The notes under the pieces are model-generated. The model saw only the letters and a list, made by a program, of their open reading frames with translations, did no database searches and had not been told where the DNA came from. Of a stretch of DNA of 9,556 nt, positions 1 to 7,562 are shown one piece after another. The number at the start of each line of letters is the position of its first letter. Within the stretch, counting starts at the first letter, position 1. A program made the translations under genes and the position numbers. This DNA is from Pseudomonadota bacterium. GTDB lineage: Bacteria > Pseudomonadota > Alphaproteobacteria > Acetobacterales > Acetobacteraceae. The stretch spans positions 1 through 9,556 of the forward strand of contig JAJYAF010000057.1 in NCBI GenBank assembly GCA_021779655.1. The letters are read 5' to 3'.

Positions 1-2
1 CC

Positions 3-251
3 GAAGCCGCGGCTTGCCTGAGCCGGATGGCTTTGTTCATCGGCAACGATTCCGGGCTGATGCATCTGGCCGCCGCGGCCGGCGCGCCGACGCTCGGGCT
101 GTTCGGCCCCTCGCATGCGAGCCAGTACGCGCCCGCCGGCCCAAATGCCGCTTTCGTCGAGGCGCCAGGCCCGGCCGGCGCGGGCAGGATGTGCGACATC
201 CCCGTTTCCGCCGTGCTGGAAGCCGCAAACCGGCTGCTGGCAGGGCATTGA
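3..251 (+). CDS. Glycosyltransferase family 9 (heptosyltransferase-like), 3' end only
   Basis: This is the C-terminal part, about 82 residues, of a gene that begins before the window; the frame is open from base 3 to the TGA at 249-251. It carries the family 9 nucleotide-sugar-binding signature FIGNDSGLMHLAAAAG, followed by a TLGLFGPS turn and a short C-terminal helix. GT9 enzymes such as WaaC and WaaF transfer heptose or related sugars from ADP-sugar donors to LPS core at the cytoplasmic face of the inner membrane. The last bases of this gene overlap the start of a second GT9 gene, so the two are probably translated as one operon. The acceptor and sugar cannot be told from the fragment. An ATG at 27 exists but is internal: the signature starts directly after it and the catalytic N-terminal domain would be missing. 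Confidence 0.85.
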   Translation, partial: EAAACLSRMALFIGNDSGLMHLAAAAGAPTLGLFGPSHASQYAPAGPNAAFVEAPGPAGAGRMCDIPVSAVLEAANRLLAGH

Positions 252-1129
252 GCGTTCTGGTCATCAAGCATGGGGCGCTGGGCGACATCGTGCAGGCGTT
301 CCCTGCCTTCGCCGCCATCCGCGCGAAACATGCGGAGGCAACCATCACGCTGCTGACCGCGCCGGCCTTTGCGGATTTTCTGCGCGAAAGCCCCTGGTTC
401 GACCGGATCGAGACCGACCCCCGGCTGCCTTTCTGGAACCTGCCGGCCCTGCTCCGACTATCGCGCCGGTTGCGCGGATATGCGATGGTCTATGACCTGC
501 AAACCTCATCCCGCTCTTCCCGCTATTTCCGCCTGGCCGGCCGGCCCCCCTGGTCCGGTATCGCCAAGGGCTGCGCCTTTCCCCATGCCGATCCGGCGCG
601 CGCGCGGATGCACACGCGCGAGCGCCTGGCCGCCCAGCTTGCCGTGGCCGGCATCGGCCCATTGCCAATGCCCGATCCCGGTTGGCTTGCCCGGGCGGAT
701 GTTGCGCGTTTCGCCCTGCCCGGGCGTTTCGGGCTGCTGGTGCCCGGCGCCTCGGCGCACCGGCCGGCGAAGCGCTGGCCGCCGGAGCATTACCGGGCGC
801 TGGCGGAGCGGCTTGCGGGCCCGCTGGTGCTGGTGGGCGGCCCGGGCGAGCAGGCGCCGCAGGGGATGCGCGGCGCTGACCTGACCGGCAAAACCAGCCT
901 GGCCGAGCTCGCCGCGGTTGTCTCGCGCGCGGCCTTTGCCGTGGGAAACGATACCGGCCCCATGCACCTGGCCGCCGCGCTCGGCGTGCCCTCGGTGGTG
1001 CTGTTCTCCGGCGCCTCGGACCCGGCGCTCACCGCGCCCCGCTACCCGGATGGCGGCTGGCCGATGATTTTGCGGGCCGGGAAGCTCGCCGACCTGCCGG
1101 TTGCCACGGTTCTTTCATCCCTGCCATAA
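248..1129 (+). CDS. Glycosyltransferase family 9 (heptosyltransferase-like)
   Basis: The predicted protein has 293 residues and the full two-domain GT-B shape of the family. The N-terminal Rossmann half opens with a VLVIKHGALGDIVQAFPA motif (residues 3-20). The C-terminal half has the VPGASAHRPAKRWPPEHY segment (165-182), a LVGGPGE turn (195-201) and the signature VGNDTGPMHLAAALG (232-246). I place the start at TTG 248-250, overlapping the previous stop as TTGA, because the family motif begins within seven residues and no ATG lies near. An AGGG at 242-245 is rather close for a ribosome site, so translational coupling is likely. The same frame is open back to base 14, but that part is a shadow of the preceding gene. 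Family knowledge suggests transfer of heptose or another sugar to LPS core or a related glycan; the substrate is unknown. thrS begins 60 bp later. Confidence 0.87.
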   Translation: MSVLVIKHGALGDIVQAFPAFAAIRAKHAEATITLLTAPAFADFLRESPWFDRIETDPRLPFWNLPALLRLSRRLRGYAMVYDLQTSSRSSRYFRLAGRPPWSGIAKGCAFPHADPARARMHTRERLAAQLAVAGIGPLPMPDPGWLARADVARFALPGRFGLLVPGASAHRPAKRWPPEHYRALAERLAGPLVLVGGPGEQAPQGMRGADLTGKTSLAELAAVVSRAAFAVGNDTGPMHLAAALGVPSVVLFSGASDPALTAPRYPDGGWPMILRAGKLADLPVATVLSSLP

Positions 1130-1189
1130 GGCGCTTGTCTTTTTGGGGGCCGCCTTTCCGCGCGGCCGCAGTTTCGGAGATGCCTTGCC

Positions 1190-3139
1190 ATGCCCGCGAT
1201 CACCCTTCCCGATGGCTCCGTCCGGCATTTCGAGGGCGCGGTCACCGGCGCGGATATCGCCACGGCCATCGGGCCGGGCCTGGCGCGCGCCGCGCTGGCC
1301 ATGGAAGTGAACGGCGCGCAGCAGGACCTGGCGCGGGAGATCGCGGCGGATTCCCACATCCGCTTCATTACCCGCAAGGACGAGGCGGCGCTGACGCTGA
1401 TCCGTCACGATGCGGCGCATGTGCTGGCGCAGGCGGTACAGGCGCTCTATCCCGGCACGCAGGTCACCATCGGCCCGGCCATCGAGAACGGGTTTTACTA
1501 CGATTTCGCGCGCAACGAGCCGTTCACGCCCGACGAGCTTCCCGCGATCGAGGCGAAGATGCGCGAAATCGTCGCCGCCGACCTGCCGTTCAGCCGCGAG
1601 GTATGGGAGCGCGACGCGGCCATCGCCTATTTCGAATCGCGCGGGGAGCGTTTCAAGGCGGAGCTGATCCGCGATCTGCCGCAAAATGAGGTCATCACGG
1701 TGTACCGCCAGGGAGAGTGGCGGGATTTGTGCCGGGGGCCGCATATGCGCGCGACCGGCGATGTCGGAACGGCCTTCAAGCTGACCAGGACGGCGGGGGC
1801 CTATTGGCGCGGCGATCACCGCAACCCGATGCTCTCGCGCATCTACGGCACCGCCTGGCGCGACCAGAAGGAGCTTGACGCCTATCTGCACCAGATTGCC
1901 GAGGCGGAGCGGCGCGACCATCGGCGGCTGGGCCGGGAGATGGATTTGTTCCATATCCAGGACGAGGCGGTGGGCAGCGTGTTCTGGCATCCCAAGGGCT
2001 GGAAGCTGTACCGCGCGGTGGAATCCTATATGCGCCGCCGCCTCGAGGCCGCCGGCTATGAAGAGGTGCGCACCCCGCAGCTGGTGGACCGGAAATTATG
2101 GGAGCAATCCGGGCATTGGGAAAAATTCCGCAAGCATATGTTCATCGCCGAGGTCGAGGATGAGAAATCGACCCTGGCGCTGAAGCCGATGAACTGCCCC
2201 TGCCATGTGCAGATCTTCAACCAGGGCCTGCGCTCATACCGGCAGCTTCCCTTGCGCATGGCGGAGTTTGGCGCCTGCCACCGCTACGAGCCGTCCGGGG
2301 CGCTGCACGGCCTGATGCGGGTGCGCGCCTTCACCCAGGATGACGCGCATATTTTCTGCACCGAGGACCAGGTGGCGGCGGAGACGGTGGCGTTCACCCG
2401 GCTTCTGGAATCCGTCTACCAGGATTTCGGCTTTGAGCGCTTCGCCGTGAAGTTCTCCGACCGGCCGGCGCTGCGGGCCGGATCGGACGCGGTCTGGGAC
2501 CGCGCCGAGGCCGCGCTGAAGCAGGCCTGCGAGATTGCCGGGGTGGGCTTCAGCCTGAACCCGGGGGAGGGGGCCTTTTACGGGCCGAAGCTCGAATTCG
2601 TGCTGCGCGATGCCATCGGCCGGGACTGGCAATGCGGCACCTTGCAGGTGGATTTCGTGCTGCCCGAGCGGCTGGACGCGGAATATGTCACCGCGCAATC
2701 CGCGCGGGCGCGGCCGGTGATGCTGCACCGGGCGATCCTGGGCAGCTTCGAGCGGTTTCTCGGCATCCTGATCGAGCAATATGCCGGCCGCCTGCCGCTT
2801 TGGCTGGCGCCGGTGCAGGCGGTGGTGGCGACCATCGTCTCCGACGCGGACGGCTACGCGGCCGAGGTGGCCGAGGCGCTGCGGGAGGCCGGGCTTGCGG
2901 TGGAGCGCGATGTTTCCGCCCAGAAAATCAACGCCAAGATCCGCGAGCACAGCCTGCGGCACGTGCCCAACATCCTGGTGCTGGGCCGCAAGGAGGCGGC
3001 GGACCGCACGGTGGCGCTGCGCCGGCTGGGCGGGGCCGCGCAGGAAGTGCTGCCTTTGCAGGAGGCCGTCTCCCGCCTGAAATCCGAGGCCACGCCCCCC
3101 GACCTGCGCCGGCCGGAAGGCGGCGCGAGCGTTGAGTAA
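1190..3139 (+). CDS. thrS: Threonyl-tRNA synthetase
   Basis: This class II synthetase charges tRNA-Thr with threonine in the cytoplasm. At 649 residues it matches the usual full length (E. coli about 642). Domains in order are TGS (about 1-62), the N2 editing domain (about 65-225) with HDAAH at 73-77 and CRGPH at 181-185, the catalytic core (about 245-540) and the anticodon-binding domain (about 543-632). The zinc and threonine ligands are visible: Cys336 in MNCPCH, His387 in DDAHIF and His513 in [12 protein letters not shown]. The motif 2 region is [12 protein letters not shown] (359-370). All editing and catalytic residues I can identify are present, so it should be active and able to remove serine. 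The ATG at 1190 is preceded by GGAGA at 1176-1180 with nine bases of spacing. A tail of about 20 residues, rich in Pro, Arg and Glu, extends past the last domain. infC follows after 142 bp, as in many bacteria. Confidence 0.98.
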   Translation: MPAITLPDGSVRHFEGAVTGADIATAIGPGLARAALAMEVNGAQQDLAREIAADSHIRFITRKDEAALTLIRHDAAHVLAQAVQALYPGTQVTIGPAIENGFYYDFARNEPFTPDELPAIEAKMREIVAADLPFSREVWERDAAIAYFESRGERFKAELIRDLPQNEVITVYRQGEWRDLCRGPHMRATGDVGTAFKLTRTAGAYWRGDHRNPMLSRIYGTAWRDQKELDAYLHQIAEAERRDHRRLGREMDLFHIQDEAVGSVFWHPKGWKLYRAVESYMRRRLEAAGYEEVRTPQLVDRKLWEQSGHWEKFRKHMFIAEVEDEKSTLALKPMNCPCHVQIFNQGLRSYRQLPLRMAEFGACHRYEPSGALHGLMRVRAFTQDDAHIFCTEDQVAAETVAFTRLLESVYQDFGFERFAVKFSDRPALRAGSDAVWDRAEAALKQACEIAGVGFSLNPGEGAFYGPKLEFVLRDAIGRDWQCGTLQVDFVLPERLDAEYVTAQSARARPVMLHRAILGSFERFLGILIEQYAGRLPLWLAPVQAVVATIVSDADGYAAEVAEALREAGLAVERDVSAQKINAKIREHSLRHVPNILVLGRKEAADRTVALRRLGGAAQEVLPLQEAVSRLKSEATPPDLRRPEGGASVE

Positions 3140-3149
3140 ATTGCGTGGC

Positions 3150-3170
3150 AGGGCCATGCGAACCGGCCCT
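3150..3170 (+). other. Short hairpin in the thrS-infC gap
   Basis: AGGGCC (3150-3155) and GGCCCT (3165-3170) form a perfect 6-bp stem with a nine-base loop just after the thrS stop. A second weaker one, TGAGG (3177-3181) with CCTCA (3194-3198), follows at once. No uninterrupted T run lies directly behind the first stem, so a true terminator is doubtful. Attenuation between the two genes or mRNA processing is possible. Confidence 0.3.
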
Positions 3171-3219
3171 TCCGGATGAGGAAATTTGTTTTACCTCATC
3201 GTTTCGATATTCCGGATCA

Positions 3220-3247
3220 TTGCCTTGTGTCTTTGTTTTCGTTTAAG
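3220..3247 (+). promoter_or_regulatory. Weak candidate promoter for infC
   Basis: TTGCCT (3220-3225) and TTTAAG (3242-3247) are separated by 16 bases in an AT-richer stretch ahead of infC. Both hexamers match the sigma-70 consensus only partly. Internal promoters before infC are known in other bacteria, which is why it is listed; the evidence is weak. Confidence 0.2.
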
Positions 3248-3270
3248 CGGAAATTCGCGTAACTTTGCAT

Positions 3271-3284
3271 AGGAGACTTCCATA
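3271..3284 (+). promoter_or_regulatory. infC: Ribosome binding site and ATA start of infC
   Basis: AGGAGA at 3271-3276 is a near-perfect Shine-Dalgarno sequence, five bases before an ATA triplet at 3282-3284. It fixes the start of infC at a rare codon. The TTG at 3306 has no comparable site. IF3 discriminates against non-standard start codons, so such a start gives negative autoregulation; this is established for the AUU start of E. coli infC. Confidence 0.8.
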
Positions 3285-3821
3285 GCCAGACCGCCATCGC
3301 CACCCTTGCCGCCTTCCCGGGAAGGGCCTCGCGTCAATGAAGAAATCCGCATCCCCCAGGTCCGGCTGATCGACCAGAACGGCGAGATGCACGGGGTGAC
3401 CAGCACCCGGGATGCCATTGCCAGAGCCTTCGCCGCCGGGCTGGACCTGGTTGAAATCAGCCCCAATGCCGATCCGCCGGTGGCGAAGATTCTGGATTAC
3501 GGCAAGTTCAAGTACGAGCAGCAGAAGAAGCGGAACGAGGCGCGCAAGAAGCAGAAGGTCATCGAGATCAAGGAAGTGAAGGTTCGCCCGAATATCGACG
3601 AGAACGATTATCAGGTGAAGCTGCGGGCGATGAAAAGCTTCATCGGTGAGGGGGACAAGGTAAAGGTCACCCTGCGCTTCCGCGGCCGCGAAATGGCGCA
3701 TCAGGAACTCGGCGTGAAGGTTCTGGAGCGCATCCGCGCGGACATGGACACCGATACGAAAGTAGAACAGATGCCGCGGATGGAAAACCGCCAGATGGTG
3801 ATGGTGCTGTCTCCGCGCTGA
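3282..3821 (+). CDS. infC: Translation initiation factor IF-3
   Basis: IF3 binds the 30S subunit, keeps it apart from 50S and checks the start codon and initiator tRNA. With the ATA start the protein has 179 residues, the normal size (E. coli 180). A Pro-rich leader (about 1-15) is followed by the conserved [17 protein letters not shown] (about 15-31), the N domain ending in [13 protein letters not shown], a Lys-rich linker helix, and the C domain with [17 protein letters not shown] and [16 protein letters not shown]. The C terminus MVMVLSPR is typical. Starting at TTG 3306 would lose eight residues and the good ribosome site. The usual partners rpmI and rplT do not follow; polysaccharide genes do. 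A hairpin lies about 40 bp after the stop. Identity is certain; only the start codon rests on inference. Confidence 0.97.
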   Translation: MARPPSPPLPPSREGPRVNEEIRIPQVRLIDQNGEMHGVTSTRDAIARAFAAGLDLVEISPNADPPVAKILDYGKFKYEQQKKRNEARKKQKVIEIKEVKVRPNIDENDYQVKLRAMKSFIGEGDKVKVTLRFRGREMAHQELGVKVLERIRADMDTDTKVEQMPRMENRQMVMVLSPR

Positions 3822-3860
3822 GCGGCGGGTTGCGCACGGCAACGGGAAAAGCCGCTTTGT

Positions 3861-3889
3861 CAAACCGTCGCCCCAAGGGCGGCGGTTTG
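3861..3889 (+). terminator. Hairpin after infC, likely transcription terminator
   Basis: A 13-bp stem (3861-3873 with 3877-3889) encloses a CAA loop; every position pairs, one of them as G-U. It starts 40 bases after the infC stop. No clean T run follows; the next stretch is GAGGGAATGTC, then an AT-rich sequence, so termination may be partial or Rho-assisted. It marks the boundary between the GC-rich translation genes and the polysaccharide genes. Confidence 0.55.
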
Positions 3890-3931
3890 GAGGGAATGTC
3901 AAAATAAATTTTATACAAACTGATCCAATGG

Positions 3932-3960
3932 TTGTCAATCGGCGTTGCAATCCGTCTGAA
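3932..3960 (+). promoter_or_regulatory. Candidate promoter of the polysaccharide cassette
   Basis: TTGTCA (3932-3937, 5 of 6 to the -35 consensus) stands 17 bases before TCTGAA (3955-3960, 3 of 6 to the -10). It lies in the 196-bp gap between infC and the pyruvyl transferase gene, downstream of the hairpin, where a new promoter is expected. The -10 match is poor, and an activator may be needed. An imperfect direct repeat, GTTGTCAATC and GTTGCAATCC, overlaps the site. Confidence 0.25.
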
Positions 3961-4017
3961 TGGTAGTCACAGTGCGCTCGCTTTTTTCCAGGGCCTTACG
4001 AAGGGAAGAAAGCAGTT

Positions 4018-5076
4018 ATGATGCAACCTCGACAAGCCGAAGCGCTCCGCCCGTCTCCACGTTCATCCGTCAGCACCGTGATTTCGCTGCAGGCGCAAAT
4101 CGCGGAAATGATGGATCAATTCATGGATGAGCGGCCCTTCGCCCTGGTTGATTTTCCTGATCACCCTAACGTGGGCGACAGTGCGATTTGGCTGGGCGAA
4201 CTTGCCTTTTTTCAACTATTCGGCCGCTCGCCCTTCTATGTGTGCGGCGTACAAAATCCGGATTGGAACCGCCTTGCGAACTTGCCCGGCAGCCCGATAT
4301 TTATCCATGGCGGTGGTAATTTCGGGGACATCTGGCCGATCTGTCACAATTTCCGCATCGAAGTGATGCGTCGCTTCCCGGGCAGGTTGATCGTGCAGTT
4401 GCCGCAATCCATCCATTTCGACCATGAGGCGGCGATCGCCTCTACCAGGGATGCGATCCGGGAGCACGGAAATTTCATCCTGCTGGTCCGCGATCGGGAG
4501 AGTTTGGAATTCGGGCGGCGCCATTTCGAATGCCGCGTCGAACTCTGCCCGGACATGGCATTTTGCCTCGGCCCGCAGAAACGCCGCGCAGCTCCGATAT
4601 GGGACGAATTGCGGCTGCTGCGGACAGATAAGGAGGGCGTGCTCTCACGCCCACCTGACGGGCTGCAAACCGGCATTCCCGAAGCCGGGGTCACAAAACC
4701 CACGATAATGACCTCGGACTGGCTGGACGAGCCCGGAACCCTGCGGCGCCGCATGCGCCTACAGACCTACTTGGCGCATCGTTGGAAGCCCAAAAACAAT
4801 CTTGAGCAGGAATACTTCCTCGCCCTGGCTAAGCACCGGACCGAGCGCGGTCTCCGGATGCTGAGCAGGGCTCGGCACGTCACAACCGATAGACTACATG
4901 CCCATATCCTCTGTACCCTGCTCGGGATCCGGCATACCGTCTTGGATAACAGCTACGGCAAGATCAGGCGGTTTATGGGGACATTCGGAACCGATTGGGC
5001 TGGGGTAACCCTGGGAGCCCCTGACCAAGTCCTGTCGCCCCTCCCTGCTGGGGTAGGACAAGAAGAGTCGCTCTAA
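4018..5076 (+). CDS. Polysaccharide pyruvyl transferase family protein
   Basis: The 352-residue protein fits the family (PF04230) that includes ExoV, GumL and PssK. These add ketal-linked pyruvate from phosphoenolpyruvate to sugars of exopolysaccharide in the cytoplasm, giving the polymer negative charge. Visible signatures are FPDHPNVGDSAIWLGE (46-61), FIHGGGNFGDIW (95-106), VQLPQSIHF (126-134), LVRDRESLEF (156-165), ELCPDMAFCLG (175-185), HVTTDRLHAHILCTLLG (287-303) and LDNSYGKIRRF (309-319). About 40 residues precede the first motif, predicted partly helical and without a signal peptide. ATG 4018 is followed directly by another ATG at 4021; AGGGA at 4002-4006 serves either. Codon use is less GC-biased than in thrS. 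Some members of the family act on cell-wall or S-layer glycans, so the acceptor stays open. Neighbouring transferase and flippase genes support a role in an exported glycan. Confidence 0.9.
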   Translation: MMQPRQAEALRPSPRSSVSTVISLQAQIAEMMDQFMDERPFALVDFPDHPNVGDSAIWLGELAFFQLFGRSPFYVCGVQNPDWNRLANLPGSPIFIHGGGNFGDIWPICHNFRIEVMRRFPGRLIVQLPQSIHFDHEAAIASTRDAIREHGNFILLVRDRESLEFGRRHFECRVELCPDMAFCLGPQKRRAAPIWDELRLLRTDKEGVLSRPPDGLQTGIPEAGVTKPTIMTSDWLDEPGTLRRRMRLQTYLAHRWKPKNNLEQEYFLALAKHRTERGLRMLSRARHVTTDRLHAHILCTLLGIRHTVLDNSYGKIRRFMGTFGTDWAGVTLGAPDQVLSPLPAGVGQEESL

Positions 5077-5119
5077 AAATGCTAATATGTCCGGGAACAC
5101 CTATGCATTGCCGGCCTCC

Positions 5120-5146
5120 TTGCGTTACACAAGCTGTCGATAAAAT
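5120..5146 (+). promoter_or_regulatory. Candidate promoter before the GT32 gene
   Basis: The 118-bp gap before the GT32 gene contains TTGCGT (5120-5125) and TAAAAT (5141-5146, 5 of 6 to the -10 consensus) with a 15-base spacer, which is short. An imperfect hairpin, GGTGG (5158-5162) with CCACC (5176-5180), lies between it and the ribosome site. The GT32 gene may have its own transcript, but this is weak evidence. Confidence 0.25.
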
Positions 5147-5194
5147 CGTTATGCACCGGTGGGGGCTTCATAATTCCACCCTGAAGGATGTGTC

Positions 5195-5923
5195 GTGAGC
5201 ATACCGAGAATGATTCATTTGACTACGAAAGATAAGGATTCTTTGCCCGAAGACTTCAAGCAGAACCTGGCGATCATGCGCAGGTTCTACCCGGATCACG
5301 AGATACGTATCTATGATGATGCCGACCTGGATAATTTCGTATCCTCAGCCGCTCCCGCATATCATAAAGACGTGTTCCGCAGACTTCCCTCCCAAATCAT
5401 GCGCGTGGACACGGTTCGCTATCTCTGGATGCAGATACTGGGCGGGCTCTATTTTGACTTTGACATAAAACTGCAGCGTCCCTGGCAACCGCAAGAGGGG
5501 GCCATACTGGTAAGTAGGGAATGGACTTGGCCTGAGGCCAGCGACATCCGGGTAAGTGTTCACAATTGTGTGTTTGCAAGCGAGCCAGGGCATGGACTTT
5601 GGTCGCATTTGCTTGAAGGCATAGCGCGGCAAGTCAAGCAATACGGTTCCGGTTCGGCAAAATGGCCGGTGGTCTTCGATGTCACCGGGCCGAACGCCAT
5701 TTCCAGAACGATCAGTCAGGGGGACCTGACCCAAAGGTTGAGCAGCCTCCATATACTTGAGCCTTCGGTCATCTACCAGCATGGCATGTCGAAACATCCC
5801 CGTGAAGCTGCGATTTTTGTTCACGAGACCGCGGGATCATGGAACCGGCCGTCGTATTTCCTGCCTGGAAGGCTAAAACGGTTCGGTTATTCTGCCCGCA
5901 AATTTCTCAAAAGCCGCGTTTAG
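5195..5923 (+). CDS. GT32-type glycosyltransferase (OCH1-like, DXD sugar-binding family)
   Basis: The 242-residue protein matches the Gly_transf_sug/GT32 family, retaining GT-A enzymes that use nucleotide sugars and a metal ion. Visible are the N-terminal IPRMIHLTTKDK strand (3-14), RVDTVRYLWMQILGGLYFD (70-88) leading into the DXD metal site DFD at 88-90, DVTGPNAIS (162-170) and the C-terminal HETAGSW (210-216). There is no signal peptide or membrane segment, so it should act at the cytoplasmic side of the inner membrane; a basic tail (KRFGYSARKFLKSR) might contact lipid. The start is GTG 5195, six bases after AAGGA at 5184-5188; the ATG at 5188 is in another frame. Base composition, near 48% GC in a sampled line, is clearly lower than in thrS. 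It probably adds one sugar of the repeat unit exported by the next gene's product. Donor and acceptor are unknown. Confidence 0.88.
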   Translation: MSIPRMIHLTTKDKDSLPEDFKQNLAIMRRFYPDHEIRIYDDADLDNFVSSAAPAYHKDVFRRLPSQIMRVDTVRYLWMQILGGLYFDFDIKLQRPWQPQEGAILVSREWTWPEASDIRVSVHNCVFASEPGHGLWSHLLEGIARQVKQYGSGSAKWPVVFDVTGPNAISRTISQGDLTQRLSSLHILEPSVIYQHGMSKHPREAAIFVHETAGSWNRPSYFLPGRLKRFGYSARKFLKSRV

Positions 5924-5998
5924 ATGGATTTCGCTAGAGTAAGCTGAGCACACTGGATTATTGATTTTTCTAATGTCCACAAAGCTGGGGTAGCCTGA

Positions 5999-7498
5999 AT
6001 GGAGGTGCGTGGCCGGCTATTGACGGGAGCCATCTGGATCACCGGAGCGAGAGTATTGACTAATCTGCTCGGCGTCTTGAGCACAATCGTGCTGGCGCGT
6101 CTGTTGGTCCCAGCAGATTTCGGTTTGATTGCCCTCGGTACGACTTTCCTTGCACTCATTACCGCCGTTACGGATGTACCGTTGACTGAGGCTCTGGTCC
6201 AGCACCCGAACCCGACCGAGGCGCATTTTCACAGCGCATTCACCTTGGGTATGGCTCGGGCATTTCTTATCGCTGCCCTTTTTGCCGCTTTGGCCTGGCC
6301 GGCCGCGGTCGCCTACAGGGATACGCGAATGGCCAATGTCATGATTGCCCTCGCGATCGGCGTTGCCCTTGGCGGGCTACAAAATCCACGTTCGATCATG
6401 ATGACGAAGGACTTGATCTTCTGGCAGCAATTCATGTTGCAGGTGGCGCAAAAGCTCACCTCCGTCGTCGTGTCCATTGGTATCGCTCTGGTATACCGAA
6501 GCTATTGGGCACTTCTGCTCGGCACTCTGGCGGGGCAGGTCGTATCGGTGCTCGTCTCTTATACCGTGCTTCCGTTCCGCCCGCGCCTTACGTTCACGCA
6601 TGCCCGAGAGCTGGCTTCCTTTTCGGTATGGCTCACGTTCTGTGAAATTGTCATGACGATCAATTTCCGGCTGGATCAACTCCTAATCGGAACCCTCATG
6701 AGCAAGAGCGAGCTTGGCTGGTACGTCATGGGTGATACCCTCGCGTCGCTGCCGACCCGGGAGTCAACAACCCCGCTCATCACCACCGTATTTCCGGCAT
6801 TTTCCCGTTTCTCCACAGACCGCGAACGGCTTGCATCGGCTTACACCAGTGCGCAAGGGGTGGTCACCGCAATAGCTCTGCCACTTGGCGTGGGTCTTGC
6901 GATCATTGCCAATCCCCTGGTGCGGCTGATGATGGGCCACCGGTGGCTGCCGGCGGTTTTCATCATCCAGGTGCTCGCCGCGGTTTTTGCATTTCAGACG
7001 ATCGGAATCCTGGCGCGGCCGCTGGCCATGGCCGTCGGCCAGCCCCAATTGCTTCTTAAGCGTGATCTGCAAGGCATGCTTTATCGGATGCCGTTGATCT
7101 GTATTGGGTTGTATTTCGGCGGCCTTCCCGGGATCGTGTATGCCCGTGCCTTCTCAGGTACAACAAGCGTTGTGTTCACGACCAACATCGTGACCAGGAT
7201 CACTGGCTTGACCACGTGGCAGCAATTTCGCTCCTGCGGAAGGGCGTTCATCAGCGCCCTGGTTATGGCAGTTGCAGCAGCAGTAGTTTATCCAGTTATG
7301 CCCGATTCGATGGATCCGGTAACCAATGTCGAGGAAATTGCGTTTTTTGTCCCCTTTGGGGCGTTCATTTATCTATCGCTGACCGCTCTTCTTTGGCGGC
7401 TTGCTGGATGTCCCCATGGGGCCGAGACTGAGATAATCGGCCTGGGACGAAAGATTTTGCAGATATCAAGACCGAGGCCTGGAATCATCCAAGGTTAA
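5999..7498 (+). CDS. Wzx/WzxC-type polysaccharide flippase (MOP superfamily)
   Basis: This 499-residue membrane protein should flip lipid-linked oligosaccharide units across the inner membrane. The N terminus (RGRLLTGAIWITGARVLTNL, 4-23, then VLARLLVPADFGLIAL, 31-46) is typical of the WzxC-like branch of the polysaccharide synthesis family, as are ALVQHPNPTEAHFHSAFTLG (65-84) and RLDQLLIG (224-231). I count about twelve to fourteen hydrophobic segments, the clearest near 42-60, 86-105, 113-127, 155-190, 285-305, 318-345, 365-385, 412-433 and 447-467. The ATG at 5999 has only a poor ribosome site (GGGG at 5987-5990); GGAGG at 6001-6005 could serve TTG 6020, but that would remove conserved residues. 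It lies 75 bp after the GT32 gene in the same direction, so they are probably co-expressed. No polymerase or chain-length gene accompanies it. The substrate cannot be inferred. Confidence 0.92.
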   Translation: MEVRGRLLTGAIWITGARVLTNLLGVLSTIVLARLLVPADFGLIALGTTFLALITAVTDVPLTEALVQHPNPTEAHFHSAFTLGMARAFLIAALFAALAWPAAVAYRDTRMANVMIALAIGVALGGLQNPRSIMMTKDLIFWQQFMLQVAQKLTSVVVSIGIALVYRSYWALLLGTLAGQVVSVLVSYTVLPFRPRLTFTHARELASFSVWLTFCEIVMTINFRLDQLLIGTLMSKSELGWYVMGDTLASLPTRESTTPLITTVFPAFSRFSTDRERLASAYTSAQGVVTAIALPLGVGLAIIANPLVRLMMGHRWLPAVFIIQVLAAVFAFQTIGILARPLAMAVGQPQLLLKRDLQGMLYRMPLICIGLYFGGLPGIVYARAFSGTTSVVFTTNIVTRITGLTTWQQFRSCGRAFISALVMAVAAAVVYPVMPDSMDPVTNVEEIAFFVPFGAFIYLSLTALLWRLAGCPHGAETEIIGLGRKILQISRPRPGIIQG

Positions 7499-7562
7499 GG
7501 CTGACGTACCCGGAGCCCTCTGGCTGGGGAGTGCTGGCAGAAGCCGGCCGCAATGCGCAGCC

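Noticed and set aside
14..1129. A single 371-codon plus-strand gene spanning the whole GT9 region.
   Set aside because: Its first 78 codons read out of frame across the clear GT9 C terminus in bases 3-251 and give Arg-rich sequence without motifs. The real protein begins at TTG 248.
1163..1170. GCGGCCGC palindrome before thrS as an operator.
   Set aside because: An eight-base GC palindrome is expected by chance in DNA of this composition, and nothing else supports regulation there.
1115..1990. 291-codon open frame on the minus strand.
   Set aside because: Antisense to the thrS 5' half, with no recognisable motif or ribosome site.
2234..3157. 307-codon open frame on the minus strand.
   Set aside because: It lies wholly opposite thrS, whose frame is certain, and is rich in Arg, Gln, Leu and His as expected of an antisense shadow in GC-rich DNA.
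3243..3950. 235-codon minus-strand open frame over infC and the following gap.
   Set aside because: It is the shadow of infC, crosses the 3861-3889 hairpin and looks like no protein I know.
5969..5974. TCTAAT as a -10 element for the flippase gene.
   Set aside because: A good -10 match, but no acceptable -35 hexamer 15-19 bases upstream; the short 75-bp gap fits co-transcription with the GT32 gene.
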